In this document: one piece after another, positions 51,172-59,997 of the stretch
Numbering within the stretch: the stretch's first letter is position 1
Layout: every line of letters starts with the position of its first letter
Made by a program: the position numbers and the translations under genes
The notes under the pieces: generated by a model
What the model saw: only the letters and a program-made list of their open reading frames with translations
Database searches by the model: none
Told to the model about the DNA's origin: nothing
From: JANXVR01 sp034667405
GTDB lineage: Bacteria; Actinomycetota; UBA4738; HRBIN12
Reading direction: 5' to 3'
DNA length: 64,000 bases
NCBI GenBank assembly: GCA_034667405.1
Contig: JAXDJX010000031.1
Coordinates: 1 to 64,000 of the forward strand

Positions 51172-52038
51172 TCAGCCCCCGCTTCCGGTCTCGATGACGG
51201 CCACGTAGTCCAGGTTGGAAAGGTCGACCGCCGGCTGCACCTCAACGAAGAGGTTGGGGTCGCCGGTTTCTGCAGGCAGCGTGCGGGACACAGTTCCGAT
51301 GACGATCCCCGATGGGAAGAGACCGGCCTGCCCGTTGATGACGTAGCGCTTGGTCAAGACGGCATCGCCTGCCTGCACTTCGCTGCCGACATCGACGAGG
51401 TTCATCTTGAGGTAGTCAGAACCCAATCCTTCACCTTGCACCTGACCGGTGGCTCCGGTCGATGCGAGCTGTGCGGCGGCACCGAAGTCCTGGTCGTTCA
51501 CGAGTTGCACTGCCGCCGTCGTCGGCGTCACGCTGATGATCTTGCCCACCAGCCTCGCGCCGTCGGGTCCACCGGTGACGACAGGCATGTTGACCCCGAT
51601 ACCGGATGTCGACCCCTTGCCGATGGTCAAGCCGGAATCGTCATTGGACAAACCGTCCGCGATGACGTCGGCCTGCACCATTGTCGAGGGGAACTGATCG
51701 ACGACCTCCGCCTGCAGCTCGAGCTCTTTGAGCCGCCGCTGCAATTCGGCGATCGCGGCCAACTGCGCCTTGTTGTCGAGGACCTGTTGATTGAGCCGGT
51801 CGATGGTCTGCTGGTTGGTCGGCAAATGGGCGAGACCGTTGAAGAAGTTCCCGACCGGCCGGGTCACCGCGGTGACCGCGCGCTGGAGCGGCGCCATCGC
51901 TCCGGACATCATCCTTCCCACGCCTGAGAGGGGACCGTTCTCCGGCTGGTGGTAGTCGAGACTGATGACGCCGATCGAGACGGCGACGAGGATGAAGACC
52001 AGCAATCTGGTGCTTCTTCCTCGGGGGCGGACTACCAT
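51172..52038 (-). CDS. mreC: Rod shape-determining protein MreC
   Basis: A 288-residue protein with one N-terminal transmembrane helix (about 10-27), a coiled coil (about 68-110, NQQTIDRLNQQVLDNKAQL) and the periplasm/exterior-facing beta domains typical of MreC (IIVGxx-type GKGSTSGIGVNMPVV, LVDVGSEVQAGD). It scaffolds PBP2-RodA. It follows mreB by 9 nt. Confidence 0.93.
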   Translation of the reverse strand: MVVRPRGRSTRLLVFILVAVSIGVISLDYHQPENGPLSGVGRMMSGAMAPLQRAVTAVTRPVGNFFNGLAHLPTNQQTIDRLNQQVLDNKAQLAAIAELQRRLKELELQAEVVDQFPSTMVQADVIADGLSNDDSGLTIGKGSTSGIGVNMPVVTGGPDGARLVGKIISVTPTTAAVQLVNDQDFGAAAQLASTGATGQVQGEGLGSDYLKMNLVDVGSEVQAGDAVLTKRYVINGQAGLFPSGIVIGTVSRTLPAETGDPNLFVEVQPAVDLSNLDYVAVIETGSGG

Positions 52039-52047
52039 GCCGGGCTA

Positions 52048-53151
52048 CTACCGCCGGCTCGGGCTCACCAGGACTCGTTGCAGGACTTCGAATTCCTCGA
52101 GGCACTTGCCCGAGCCCAGCACGACAGCCTGCAGGGGGCTGTCGGCGATGCGAACCGGCATGCCGGTCTCGTGGCGAAGGCGCTTGTCCAAGCCGCGCAA
52201 GAGCGCACCACCGCCCGTGAGGACGATGCCGCGGTCCATGATGTCGGCTGAGAGCTCCGGAGGTGTTCGGTCGAGCGTCGTCTTGATGGCATCGATGATG
52301 GCGTTGACCGGTTCCTCGATCGCGCGACGGATCTCCTCCGCCGTGATCGTGATGGTCTTCGGCAATCCGCTGACCAGGTCACGCCCTTTGATCTCGGCCA
52401 CGAGTTCTTCCGGCATCGGGAAGACACTCGCGATCGCAAGCTTGATGGCTTCGGAGGTGCGCTCTCCGAGCAGCAGCGAATATTCCTTCTTGACGTGTTG
52501 GATGATCGCTTCGTCCAACTCGTCGCCGCCGATGCGGATGCTGGTGCTGGTGACGATCCCCCCGAGCGAGATGACGGCCACCTCGGTGGTCCCTCCCCCG
52601 ATGTCGACGACCATGTTCCCGGTGGGTTCGTGGATCGGGAGTCCGGCGCCGATGGCTGCGGCCATCGGCTCCTCGATGATGTAGGCGCGACGGCTCCCGG
52701 CAGCGATCGTTGCTTCCTCCACCGCGCGCTGTTCCACCCCGGTGATACCGGAGGGAACGCAGACCACCACCCTCGGCTTGGCCAGCAGGCGGCGCTTGTG
52801 CACACGTTGGATGAAGTACCGAAGCATCTTCTCGGTCACGTCGAAGTCGGCGATGACGCCGTCCTTCAATGGACGAACAGCCTGGATGTGACTCGGGGTG
52901 CGGCCGATCATGCGCTTGGCCTCTGCACCCACGGCGAGGATAGCTCCAGTCAGGGTGTTGATCGCGACAACTGACGGCTCGTTGAGCACGACGCCACGTC
53001 CACGCACATAGACCAGCGTGTTCGCGGTGCCGAGGTCGACGGCCATGTCACGACCAAGGAACCCTAGAACTCCCTCCGAACCCTGCGGACGGTTCGTGGA
53101 AGAAGAGGAATGTTGAACCCTATCGGCCATGGGATTCTGCGCCTCATTCAA
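52048..53151 (-). CDS. mreB: Rod shape-determining protein MreB
   Basis: A bacterial actin of up to 367 residues. Phosphate-1 motif MAVDLGTANTLVYV, VVCVPSGITGVEQRAVEEA, phosphate-2 VVDIGGGTTEVAVISLGG, and GIVLTGGGALLRGLD are all present. MreB filaments orient wall synthesis; its presence with the full operon predicts rod-shaped or MreB-guided growth, which is not universal among actinobacteria. ATG 53151 gives an N-terminal tail of about 30 polar residues; ATG 53130 is an alternative. It is divergent from fabD with a 26-nt gap. Confidence 0.96.
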   Translation of the reverse strand: MNEAQNPMADRVQHSSSSTNRPQGSEGVLGFLGRDMAVDLGTANTLVYVRGRGVVLNEPSVVAINTLTGAILAVGAEAKRMIGRTPSHIQAVRPLKDGVIADFDVTEKMLRYFIQRVHKRRLLAKPRVVVCVPSGITGVEQRAVEEATIAAGSRRAYIIEEPMAAAIGAGLPIHEPTGNMVVDIGGGTTEVAVISLGGIVTSTSIRIGGDELDEAIIQHVKKEYSLLLGERTSEAIKLAIASVFPMPEELVAEIKGRDLVSGLPKTITITAEEIRRAIEEPVNAIIDAIKTTLDRTPPELSADIMDRGIVLTGGGALLRGLDKRLRHETGMPVRIADSPLQAVVLGSGKCLEEFEVLQRVLVSPSRR

Positions 53152-53177
53152 CAGGACTCGCTCTGGCGTGGCAACCT

Positions 53178-54128
53178 GTGGCTATGGAAACCACGCACCC
53201 AACATACGCCCTGGTCTTCCCCGGGCAAGGATCGCAGTTCATCGGGATGGCCGATGCGTGGAGCACACATCCTGCGGGCAAGCGGGTCTTGGAAGAAGCA
53301 TCTGATTCGCTCGGGACCGACATCGGGGCGGGATCACATGACGAAGACGCGATGGCGCGGACGGCGTTCGTGCAGCCGGCGTTGCTCGCCTGCGGCGTCG
53401 CTGCATTCGAGGTATTGCGCGCAGAGGGCCTGTCGGAGACCGCGATCGTAGGGGTGGCGGGGCATTCGCTCGGTGAGTTCGCGGCGCTCGTCGCTGCAGG
53501 CGTGCTGACACTTCCCCAGGCGCTCGAGGTCGTGGTGATACGCGGTGCTGCGATGCAGCGCGCCGGGGAAGAACGCGCCGGAACCATGAGTGCGCTCCTC
53601 GGTGTCGGCACCGCCGATGCCGAGGGGCTCTGCGACCAGGCTCGTCAAGATGACGTTCTCTTGGTGGCGAACCAGAACTCGCCGGCTCAGGTGGTCATCA
53701 GCGGCAGCGTGCCCGCGATCGAACGCGCGGAAGCGCTCGCGAAGGAGCGGAAGATCCGGGCCATCCGGCTGAACGTGGCCGGCGCCTTCCACTCTCCTCT
53801 TATGGAACCGGCCGCGGAACCGATCATCGCCACGCTCGGTGGCTTCGAGTTCCGTATGCCGCGTTTCCCGATCGCGGAAAACGTCACCGGAGAACTGGTG
53901 CGCGATCCGGCACAGATTCGTGAACTGCTTGGCCGTCACGTGCTTTCCCCCGTTCTGTGGGAGTCATGCGCGCGTTCGCTCGCCGCGGCCGGCGCAACGA
54001 CCTTCGTCGAATGCGGAGCCGGCGACGTCTTGACCAAGCTTGCGAAGCGAGTGGTTCCCGATGCTCGGGCGACCGCCGTAGGTTCGCCGGAGGCTGCCCG
54101 GGCGCTCATCGCCGAGCCCGCCGCATAG
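53178..54128 (+). CDS. fabD: Malonyl-CoA:ACP transacylase
   Basis: A 316-residue FabD that loads malonate onto ACP. The N-terminal LVFPGQGSQFIGM, catalytic Ser in VAGHSLGEFAALV, and GAFHSPLM with the second catalytic His are present. Starts at GTG 53178 or ATG 53184; neither has a clear Shine-Dalgarno sequence. First gene of a fatty-acid synthesis cluster: fabD, fabH, fabG, acpP, fabF. Confidence 0.96.
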   Translation: MAMETTHPTYALVFPGQGSQFIGMADAWSTHPAGKRVLEEASDSLGTDIGAGSHDEDAMARTAFVQPALLACGVAAFEVLRAEGLSETAIVGVAGHSLGEFAALVAAGVLTLPQALEVVVIRGAAMQRAGEERAGTMSALLGVGTADAEGLCDQARQDDVLLVANQNSPAQVVISGSVPAIERAEALAKERKIRAIRLNVAGAFHSPLMEPAAEPIIATLGGFEFRMPRFPIAENVTGELVRDPAQIRELLGRHVLSPVLWESCARSLAAAGATTFVECGAGDVLTKLAKRVVPDARATAVGSPEAARALIAEPAA

Positions 54129-54162
54129 CCCTCGGATACGAGCAGGCCCCTCCCCCGTCCGA

Positions 54163-54168
54163 TATCCT
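54163..54168 (+). promoter_or_regulatory. -10-like TATCCT of fabH
   Basis: TATCCT, 7 nt, GTG 54176, within the 47-nt gap after fabD. It suggests an additional leaderless start for fabH-fabG. Confidence 0.45.
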
Positions 54169-54175
54169 CGGCCGC

Positions 54176-55174
54176 GTGACCCGCACCGCAGCCATCGCCG
54201 GCGTTGGATCCGCGCTCCCCCCCAACCGCGTGCCCAACAGCTACTTCGAATCCCTGGTCGATACCTCCGACGAGTGGATCCAAGACCGGACGGGCATCGC
54301 CGCACGACACTTCGCCTCGGAGGGGCAAACCACCTCTGACCTGGCAGAACAGGCCGCGCGGCTGGCGCTGAAGAGCGCCGGGATCGGGCCGGAACAGCTC
54401 GACATGATCATCGTTGCCACGTGCACCGGAGATACCCCCATCCCCTCGACGGCCGTCTGGGTGCAGCGGAAACTGGGCATCCGATGTCCCGCGTTCGATG
54501 TGAATGCGGCGTGCGCCGGGTTCTCCTACGCCATCTCCACGGGGATCGCGTTCGTGCAATCGGGCGTGGCGGAGACCGTTCTGGTCATCGGCGCCGAGGT
54601 GCTTTCCCACGTGCTCGACTTCACCGACCGAACCACGTGCGTGCTGTTCGGCGACGGAGCGGGAGCGGTGATCCTCAGGCCGACCGAGACGGGCGGCGTG
54701 GAGGGTTCGATCCTGGGCGCCGACGGCACCGCGGCCGAGATCCTCCTCATCCCCGGCGGTGGCTCGCGCATGCCGGCAACCGCGGAGAGCGTCGCAGCTC
54801 ACGTACATTCCATCCGTATGCCGAACGGCCGCGAGGTGTTCAAGCGCGCGGTCGTGGAGATGGCAGCGGCGTGCCGGCAGCTCCTGGAGAAGTCCGGCTA
54901 CACCGCCGACGACGTCGACATCTTGATCCCTCATCAAGCGAACGCGCGCATCATGGTCGCGGTGGCCGAACGACTCGGCATCACCGGCGATCGCGCCGTG
55001 ATCGACGTCGCAGAGGTGGGCAACACGTCGGCCGCCTCCGTTCCCATCGCGTTGGATCGCGCGTGGCGCGCCGGCCGGATCAAGGAAGGCGACCTGGTCC
55101 TGCTCACGAGCTTCGGTGCGGGGTTGTCGTGGGGCGCGAGTCTCATCCGCTGGACCATGAGGGAACCCGCATGA
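54176..55174 (+). CDS. fabH: 3-oxoacyl-ACP synthase III (FabH)
   Basis: A 332-residue thiolase-fold condensing enzyme starting fatty-acid chains from acyl-CoA and malonyl-ACP. The catalytic triad is visible: Cys in NAACAGFSYA, His in IPHQANARI and Asn in EVGNTSAAS; GFGAGLSWGA-type wording ends the protein. The frame is open further upstream, but GTG 54176 gives the family N-terminus. Its stop overlaps the fabG ATG as ATGA. Confidence 0.96.
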   Translation: MTRTAAIAGVGSALPPNRVPNSYFESLVDTSDEWIQDRTGIAARHFASEGQTTSDLAEQAARLALKSAGIGPEQLDMIIVATCTGDTPIPSTAVWVQRKLGIRCPAFDVNAACAGFSYAISTGIAFVQSGVAETVLVIGAEVLSHVLDFTDRTTCVLFGDGAGAVILRPTETGGVEGSILGADGTAAEILLIPGGGSRMPATAESVAAHVHSIRMPNGREVFKRAVVEMAAACRQLLEKSGYTADDVDILIPHQANARIMVAVAERLGITGDRAVIDVAEVGNTSAASVPIALDRAWRAGRIKEGDLVLLTSFGAGLSWGASLIRWTMREPA

Positions 55175-55905
55175 ACAAGGTGGCTGTGGTCACCGGCGCC
55201 ACGCGCGGGATCGGCCGTGCAGCCGCGGAACACCTCGCGGCCGCCGGATGGACCGTGGCCATCGGATACCGGAGCGACGAAACCGCCGCCAAGGAAACGT
55301 TGGATGCCCTCGAGGCCATCGGTACCCCCGGCCTCACCGTCTACCTAGACACGACCGACGAAGCCGGCGTGACCGAGGCGTTCCGCCGCGTGACCGCCGA
55401 GGCCGGGAACGTGACCGGCCTGGTGAACAACGCCGGCTTCAGCCAGGACGGACTGCTCCTCAAGTACAACATGGAGACCTACGACACGGTCATGGCGACG
55501 AATGTTCGCGGCGCGTTCCTGTGCTCACGGGCCGCGATGCGTGGCATGTTGCGGGAGAGGTTCGGGCGGATCGTGAATATGTCCTCCGCCGTCGCGCTGC
55601 GCGGGAACGCCGGGCAGACGGTGTACGCGGCGTCCAAAACGGCGTTGCTCGGTCTCACGACGTCCCTGGCACGCGAGGTCGGGAGCAAAGGCATCACCGT
55701 GAATGCGATATGCCCAGGCCTGGTCGACACCGAGATGACGTCGTACCTGGACGAACGCGCCCGTGCCTTCTACATGGACCAAACCCCGATAGGCCGAACG
55801 GCCACGCTGGAAGAAGTGGCAGCGGTCGTCGGATTCCTCATGTCGGAGGAGGCGTCATACGTCAACGGCGCGGTGATCCCCGTGGACGGCGGACTCACAG
55901 CGTAG
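55171..55905 (+). CDS. fabG: 3-oxoacyl-ACP reductase (FabG)
   Basis: A 244-residue short-chain dehydrogenase. NADPH-binding GATRGIG at residues 9-15, NNAG, catalytic Ser in NMSSAVA, YAASK, and the C-terminal NGAVIPVDGG typical of FabG. It reduces the product of FabH and FabF in the elongation cycle. It starts in a 4-nt overlap with fabH. Confidence 0.94.
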   Translation: MNKVAVVTGATRGIGRAAAEHLAAAGWTVAIGYRSDETAAKETLDALEAIGTPGLTVYLDTTDEAGVTEAFRRVTAEAGNVTGLVNNAGFSQDGLLLKYNMETYDTVMATNVRGAFLCSRAAMRGMLRERFGRIVNMSSAVALRGNAGQTVYAASKTALLGLTTSLAREVGSKGITVNAICPGLVDTEMTSYLDERARAFYMDQTPIGRTATLEEVAAVVGFLMSEEASYVNGAVIPVDGGLTA

Positions 55906-55925
55906 TCGTAACCCCGTCCGGCCGA

Positions 55926-55931
55926 TACGCT
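55926..55931 (+). promoter_or_regulatory. -10-like TACGCT upstream of acpP
   Basis: TACGCT lies 40 nt before the acpP ATG, and a strong AGGAGG site precedes that ATG. acpP would therefore have a normal leader, as expected for a highly translated gene. Confidence 0.35.
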
Positions 55932-55971
55932 CGTCCGGACCTGAGAGAGCAGAGAAAGCAGGAGGAAGAAC

Positions 55972-56217
55972 ATGGATCGTTCCGAGATCGAGGCTCGCGT
56001 TCGGAAGGTGCTCGCGGAGCAGTTGGCCGTGGAGGAGTCGCAGTGCGTGCCCGACGCCCGGTTCGCCGAAGACCTCAACGCCGATTCTCTCGACCTGGTC
56101 GAGGCGGTGCTGGCGCTCGAGGAGGAGTGGAGCATCGAGATCCCCGAGGACGAGATGGAGTCCGTGAAGACGGTCGGCCAGGCCGTGGACCTCGTGGCCT
56201 CCAAGCTCGGCAGCTAG
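55972..56217 (+). CDS. acpP: Acyl carrier protein
   Basis: An 81-residue acidic ACP with the phosphopantetheine attachment Ser in LNADSLDLVE and flanking helices of the normal family layout. AGGAGG is 7-8 nt before the ATG, the best ribosome-binding site in the cluster. fabF follows after 10 nt. Confidence 0.98.
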   Translation: MDRSEIEARVRKVLAEQLAVEESQCVPDARFAEDLNADSLDLVEAVLALEEEWSIEIPEDEMESVKTVGQAVDLVASKLGS

Positions 56218-56227
56218 AGAGGCAGGG

Positions 56228-57463
56228 GTGGACCGTCGGAAGGTCGTCATCACCGGGATCGGACCGGTCACCCCGGTCGGTATCGGCGTGGACGACTTCT
56301 GGACCGGACTGACCACCGGACGCAACGGGGTTCGCACCATCACGGCCTTCGATACCTCCGACCTCGCGGTAACCGTGGCTGGCGAGATCCCGGGCTGGGA
56401 GGTTTCCCGCTTCCTGGACACGAAGGAAGCTCGTCGAACCGACCCGTACGCCCAATACGCCATCGCCGCTGCCCAGCTGGCATGGGACGACGCCGGGTCT
56501 CCGGAGATCCCCGCCGAACGCGGCGGCATCATCATGTCCACCGGGATCGGGGGTATCCAGACTTTGGTGGCCCAGCACAGCGTCCTTCTGGAGAAGGGAC
56601 CGGGGCGGGTGTCCCCGTTCATGGTGCCGATGCTCATGGCCAACGCCGCCGCCGGGCACATCGCGATGCGCTTCGGACTCACGGGACCCAACTACTGCGT
56701 GGTCAGCGCGTGTGCGTCCTCCAATCACGCGCTCGGCGAAGGGATGCGCCTCATCCGCGACGGGTACGTGGATCTCTGCATCGCCGGGGGTTCGGAAGCT
56801 TCTACGATCCCGCTGACGGTCAGCGCGTTCAGCCAGATGACCGCCCTCACGAAGAACCCCGATCCCGAAACCGCCTCCCGGCCCTTCGACGCCGAACGGA
56901 ACGGGTTCGTGCTCAGCGAAGGCGGTTGCGCGCTCATCCTCGAAGCGGAGGAACACGCGAAAGCACGCGGTGCCCGCATCTACGCCGAGGTGGCGGGCTA
57001 CGGCATGAGCGACGACGCCTTCCACATCACCGCTCCCGACCCAAAGGGTTCGGGAGCTACGCTCGCGATGGGATGGGCGCTGAAGGATGCGGGCGAGGAA
57101 CCCGACGCCGTCGACTACATCAACGCGCACGGAACCTCGACCGGCCTGAACGACGCCGCAGAGACGGCGGCGATCAAGGCGGCGCTCGGCGATGAGAAGG
57201 CGCGCGCCGTCGCGATCAGCTCGACCAAGTCGATGACGGGGCACATGTTGGGAGCCGCAGGCGCGGTCGAGGGCGCGGTGTGCGCACTCTCCATCACCCA
57301 CGGCACGATACCGCCGACCATCCACTACCAGACGCCCGATCCGGCCTGCGACCTCGACTACACACCGAACGAAGCCAAGGACTTGGCGGTTCGACTCGCG
57401 TTGTCGAACTCCTTCGGGTTCGGCGGGCAGAACGCCTGCGTCGCCTTCCGTAAGAGCGCGTGA
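56228..57463 (+). CDS. fabF: 3-oxoacyl-ACP synthase II (FabF)
   Basis: A 411-residue elongating condensing enzyme. Catalytic Cys in VVSACASSNHALG, His in NAHGTSTGLND and His in STKSMTGHMLGAAGA; the C-terminal NSFGFGGQNACVAF is typical. It starts at GTG 56228 with GAGAGGCAGG upstream, 10 nt after acpP, and is the last enzyme of the fab cluster. Confidence 0.97.
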   Translation: MDRRKVVITGIGPVTPVGIGVDDFWTGLTTGRNGVRTITAFDTSDLAVTVAGEIPGWEVSRFLDTKEARRTDPYAQYAIAAAQLAWDDAGSPEIPAERGGIIMSTGIGGIQTLVAQHSVLLEKGPGRVSPFMVPMLMANAAAGHIAMRFGLTGPNYCVVSACASSNHALGEGMRLIRDGYVDLCIAGGSEASTIPLTVSAFSQMTALTKNPDPETASRPFDAERNGFVLSEGGCALILEAEEHAKARGARIYAEVAGYGMSDDAFHITAPDPKGSGATLAMGWALKDAGEEPDAVDYINAHGTSTGLNDAAETAAIKAALGDEKARAVAISSTKSMTGHMLGAAGAVEGAVCALSITHGTIPPTIHYQTPDPACDLDYTPNEAKDLAVRLALSNSFGFGGQNACVAFRKSA

Positions 57464-57470
57464 GGACTCC

Positions 57471-57935
57471 GTGAGTCAACTCCCCCCGCCACCGTCGGGT
57501 CCCCTCCCACCCGGGCCGGGCGCGCCGTGGACATCGACCGCTCGACCGTCACCTCAGGTCCCGCCGTGGCGTTCGACCGGGGTCGGATGGGTCATCCTGC
57601 ACGTGGTGATCGGCCTTGGGATCGGATTCGGGCTGTTGATCGTTTCGTTCATGATCGTCGCCTCCGCGCACTTCGATCTCTACGCGGTGAACAGGCTCAT
57701 GGATGCCAGCAGGGTCACCGGTATCGTGACCGTTGAGCAACAACAGATGCTCACGGCGATCGGCGGAGCCTTCCTCTTGGAGCTCGCCCTGGGCGTCCTC
57801 GCGTGGCTGTTGTTCGTCTATCTGCGGAGCAGGACACTGGTCCGTGCCTCGCTCTTGATCGGGATCTTGGCGATCGCCTCACTGATCAGCTACGGCATAT
57901 TGGCCGGGGCGTTGCCGAAGCTGGCCGGTTACTGA
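57471..57935 (+). CDS. Membrane protein, three predicted helices, unknown
   Basis: A 154-residue protein with a Pro-rich cytoplasmic N-terminus (about 35 residues, PPPPSGPLPPGPG) and three hydrophobic helices (about 40-65, 93-117, 122-148). GTG 57471 is 7 nt after fabF, so it may be co-transcribed with the fab cluster. No family recognised. It ends overlapping the stop of the convergent serine hydrolase by 7 nt. Confidence 0.7.
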   Translation: MSQLPPPPSGPLPPGPGAPWTSTARPSPQVPPWRSTGVGWVILHVVIGLGIGFGLLIVSFMIVASAHFDLYAVNRLMDASRVTGIVTVEQQQMLTAIGGAFLLELALGVLAWLLFVYLRSRTLVRASLLIGILAIASLISYGILAGALPKLAGY

Positions 57936-59581
57936 TCCTCGAAGCTCCGGTACCAGCGACCGGCGTTGAACACGGCCATGCTGGTCCGGCCCTGGACCAT
58001 GCGTTCGAAGCGGATCCGCTTGGGCATCCAGGTCTCCCCCACGGCGAACGAACCGTCGTCGAGCGGGATGAGTTCACCGGAACTGTCCTCGTTCTCCAGG
58101 GGCCAGTCCAAGGTGAGCACTCCTTTGCGGAGCGAGACGACCATGGCGGGAGCCCAGGGATCGTCGTTGCGGTAGAGACCTGGGTATGCCTCCCACTCCG
58201 CCGGGTGCGACGCGGGCTCGGGGCCGGTCCACCCGGGACCGCGGAACCAATGACCCCCGTGGAACGCCTCGACGACGGCGCCCGACCCATCGCGGCCGAA
58301 TCGCAGCGCGTAGCGGTCGAGGGATGGATGCGGCAGGAGGAACGTGTCGTTGATCTTGGCCAGCGGATCGCGTTCGAGCAGCACCCCGACCGCACCCTCG
58401 CGATACCGCAGGGACGGGCCTTCGATCGCGATGTCGAAGGTGCGCCCCTTTGCCGTGAAGGTGCCGGTGTAGTCGGCACCGTTGGGGATATCGGTGGACG
58501 CGGGAGGATGCGGCATCGCGACGAGCGTTTCCCCTCGGGTCGCGGCATGGACGATGTCCAGTGCGTACTCGGCAAGCGGGTACTTGCTGCCCATCCCGTT
58601 CTGCAGGATGACGCAGCCCAGGCCCCGCTCGGGCTGCACCTCCAGGTAGGCCTCGAACCCCACCATCCCGCCCGAATGCCAGAGGGCGCGAACGCCACTG
58701 GGGTGCTCCCCGGCCCAGAACCCGTACCCATATCCGAACCCCGGGTTATCGGGGTCGTCGACGTGTGGCGTCGTGAGGATCTCGAACGCGTCGGCGGACA
58801 GCACGGAGGCCTCGGCATCGGTGAGCGAGCGGCCGCCGCCCAGGAGCAGACGCGCGTACGCAGTCATGTCGATGACGTTGGAGACGATGGATCCGTCGGC
58901 CGTGTTGCTCAGGCACCAGTTCGCTTGCACCAGCTGGTGATCCAGCCGCGGGGGCCGGTCGGAGTAGAGCGGGAGGTATCCGGTGGCCAGGTCGAGACGG
59001 GTCTCGTCGGTGATGACGCCCTCGGTTACCGACATGTGGAGCGGGCCGAATACACGCTCACGGAGCAGATCCTGGATCGGCATGCCGGTGACCTGCTCCA
59101 AGACGATCCCGGCCACCTTCCAGGCGTCATTCGAATACCAGAAGTGTTCGCCGGGGGCGAAGGTAGGTGGCGTCTCGCGGAGCTGCCACGCCGCACCCAG
59201 CCCGGTTGGCGCGTCCTCCGTGCCCGCGTGGAGCCCGGAAGAATGCGTCATGAGGTGGTGCATCGTGATCGGTCCGAACGGCTGAGCGATCTCGAGCCAT
59301 GGAACGATCTCGGTGACCGGCTGGTGGAGGTCGAGCCTGCCGGCTTCGGACTCCTGCACGGCCACCATCCCCGCGAACCCCTTGCTGATGGAGCCGATCT
59401 GGAACCTGGTCTCGGGACGAACGGGCGTGCTGCTCGCTGCATCGGCGAAGCCTCGCACCACGACACCCAGGATCTCGTGTCCGTCCGTGATGGCCAGCGC
59501 GAAGCCGGGAGAATGGGTGACGGGAAGTCGGTGCTCGATGGCCTCACCGATGAGATCGAACGCCTCGGCGAGACCGGCCAT
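57929..59581 (-). CDS. Beta-lactamase-fold serine hydrolase
   Basis: A 550-residue protein of the class C beta-lactamase/DD-peptidase-like family. The SxxK motif is GSISKGF (about residue 63), the second motif YSNDAW, and the third HSGG (about residue 257). A C-terminal beta-rich domain of about 200 residues follows. There is no signal peptide, so it is probably cytoplasmic; family members include esterases and peptidases, and antibiotic hydrolysis should not be assumed. It starts 6 nt after the ndk stop, with GGGGAG upstream. Confidence 0.87.
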   Translation of the reverse strand: MAGLAEAFDLIGEAIEHRLPVTHSPGFALAITDGHEILGVVVRGFADAASSTPVRPETRFQIGSISKGFAGMVAVQESEAGRLDLHQPVTEIVPWLEIAQPFGPITMHHLMTHSSGLHAGTEDAPTGLGAAWQLRETPPTFAPGEHFWYSNDAWKVAGIVLEQVTGMPIQDLLRERVFGPLHMSVTEGVITDETRLDLATGYLPLYSDRPPRLDHQLVQANWCLSNTADGSIVSNVIDMTAYARLLLGGGRSLTDAEASVLSADAFEILTTPHVDDPDNPGFGYGYGFWAGEHPSGVRALWHSGGMVGFEAYLEVQPERGLGCVILQNGMGSKYPLAEYALDIVHAATRGETLVAMPHPPASTDIPNGADYTGTFTAKGRTFDIAIEGPSLRYREGAVGVLLERDPLAKINDTFLLPHPSLDRYALRFGRDGSGAVVEAFHGGHWFRGPGWTGPEPASHPAEWEAYPGLYRNDDPWAPAMVVSLRKGVLTLDWPLENEDSSGELIPLDDGSFAVGETWMPKRIRFERMVQGRTSMAVFNAGRWYRSFEDQ

Positions 59582-59587
59582 CGTTTC

Positions 59588-59995
59588 CTACTCCCCGAAG
59601 AACAGTTTCAACTCACGGGCGGCTGAGGCAGGAGAGTCGCTCCCGTGAGCGATGTTCTCGCCGATGATCGTCGCGAAGTCGCCCCTGATCGAACCGGGCG
59701 GTGCCTCCACCGGGTTCGTCGGCCCCATGAGCGTTCGCCAGCAGATGATGGCGTCTTCCCCCGTGATCTTCGCGATGACCACAGGGCCGCCGGTGATGAA
59801 ATCGACCAGCTCTCCGAAGAACGGCCTCTCGCGATGCTCCCCGTAGTGCTCCTCGGCGACATCGCGCGGGATCTTGTAGAGCTGCATCGCGTCGATGCGA
59901 AGGCCTTTTGCCTCGACACGCCTGAGCACTTCACCCACCAGGCCGCGGCGTACGCCGTCGGGCTTGACGATGAGCAGGGTGGATTCGATAGCCAT
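59588..59995 (-). CDS. ndk: Nucleoside diphosphate kinase
   Basis: A 135-residue NDK balancing nucleoside triphosphates through a phospho-His. The opening ESTLLIVKPDGVRRGLVGEV and the active site NIAHGSDSPASA are intact. It starts 2 nt after folC; the valS-folC-ndk order is common in actinobacteria. Confidence 0.98.
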   Translation of the reverse strand: MAIESTLLIVKPDGVRRGLVGEVLRRVEAKGLRIDAMQLYKIPRDVAEEHYGEHRERPFFGELVDFITGGPVVIAKITGEDAIICWRTLMGPTNPVEAPPGSIRGDFATIIGENIAHGSDSPASAARELKLFFGE

Positions 59996-59997
59996 CT

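Noticed and set aside
57929..59581. Calling the serine hydrolase a beta-lactamase resistance gene
   Set aside because: It has no signal peptide and carries an extra C-terminal domain; the fold includes many esterases and peptidases.
57803..59626. 607-codon plus-strand frame opposite the serine hydrolase
   Set aside because: Antisense shadow without domain support; the hydrolase has all three active-site motifs.
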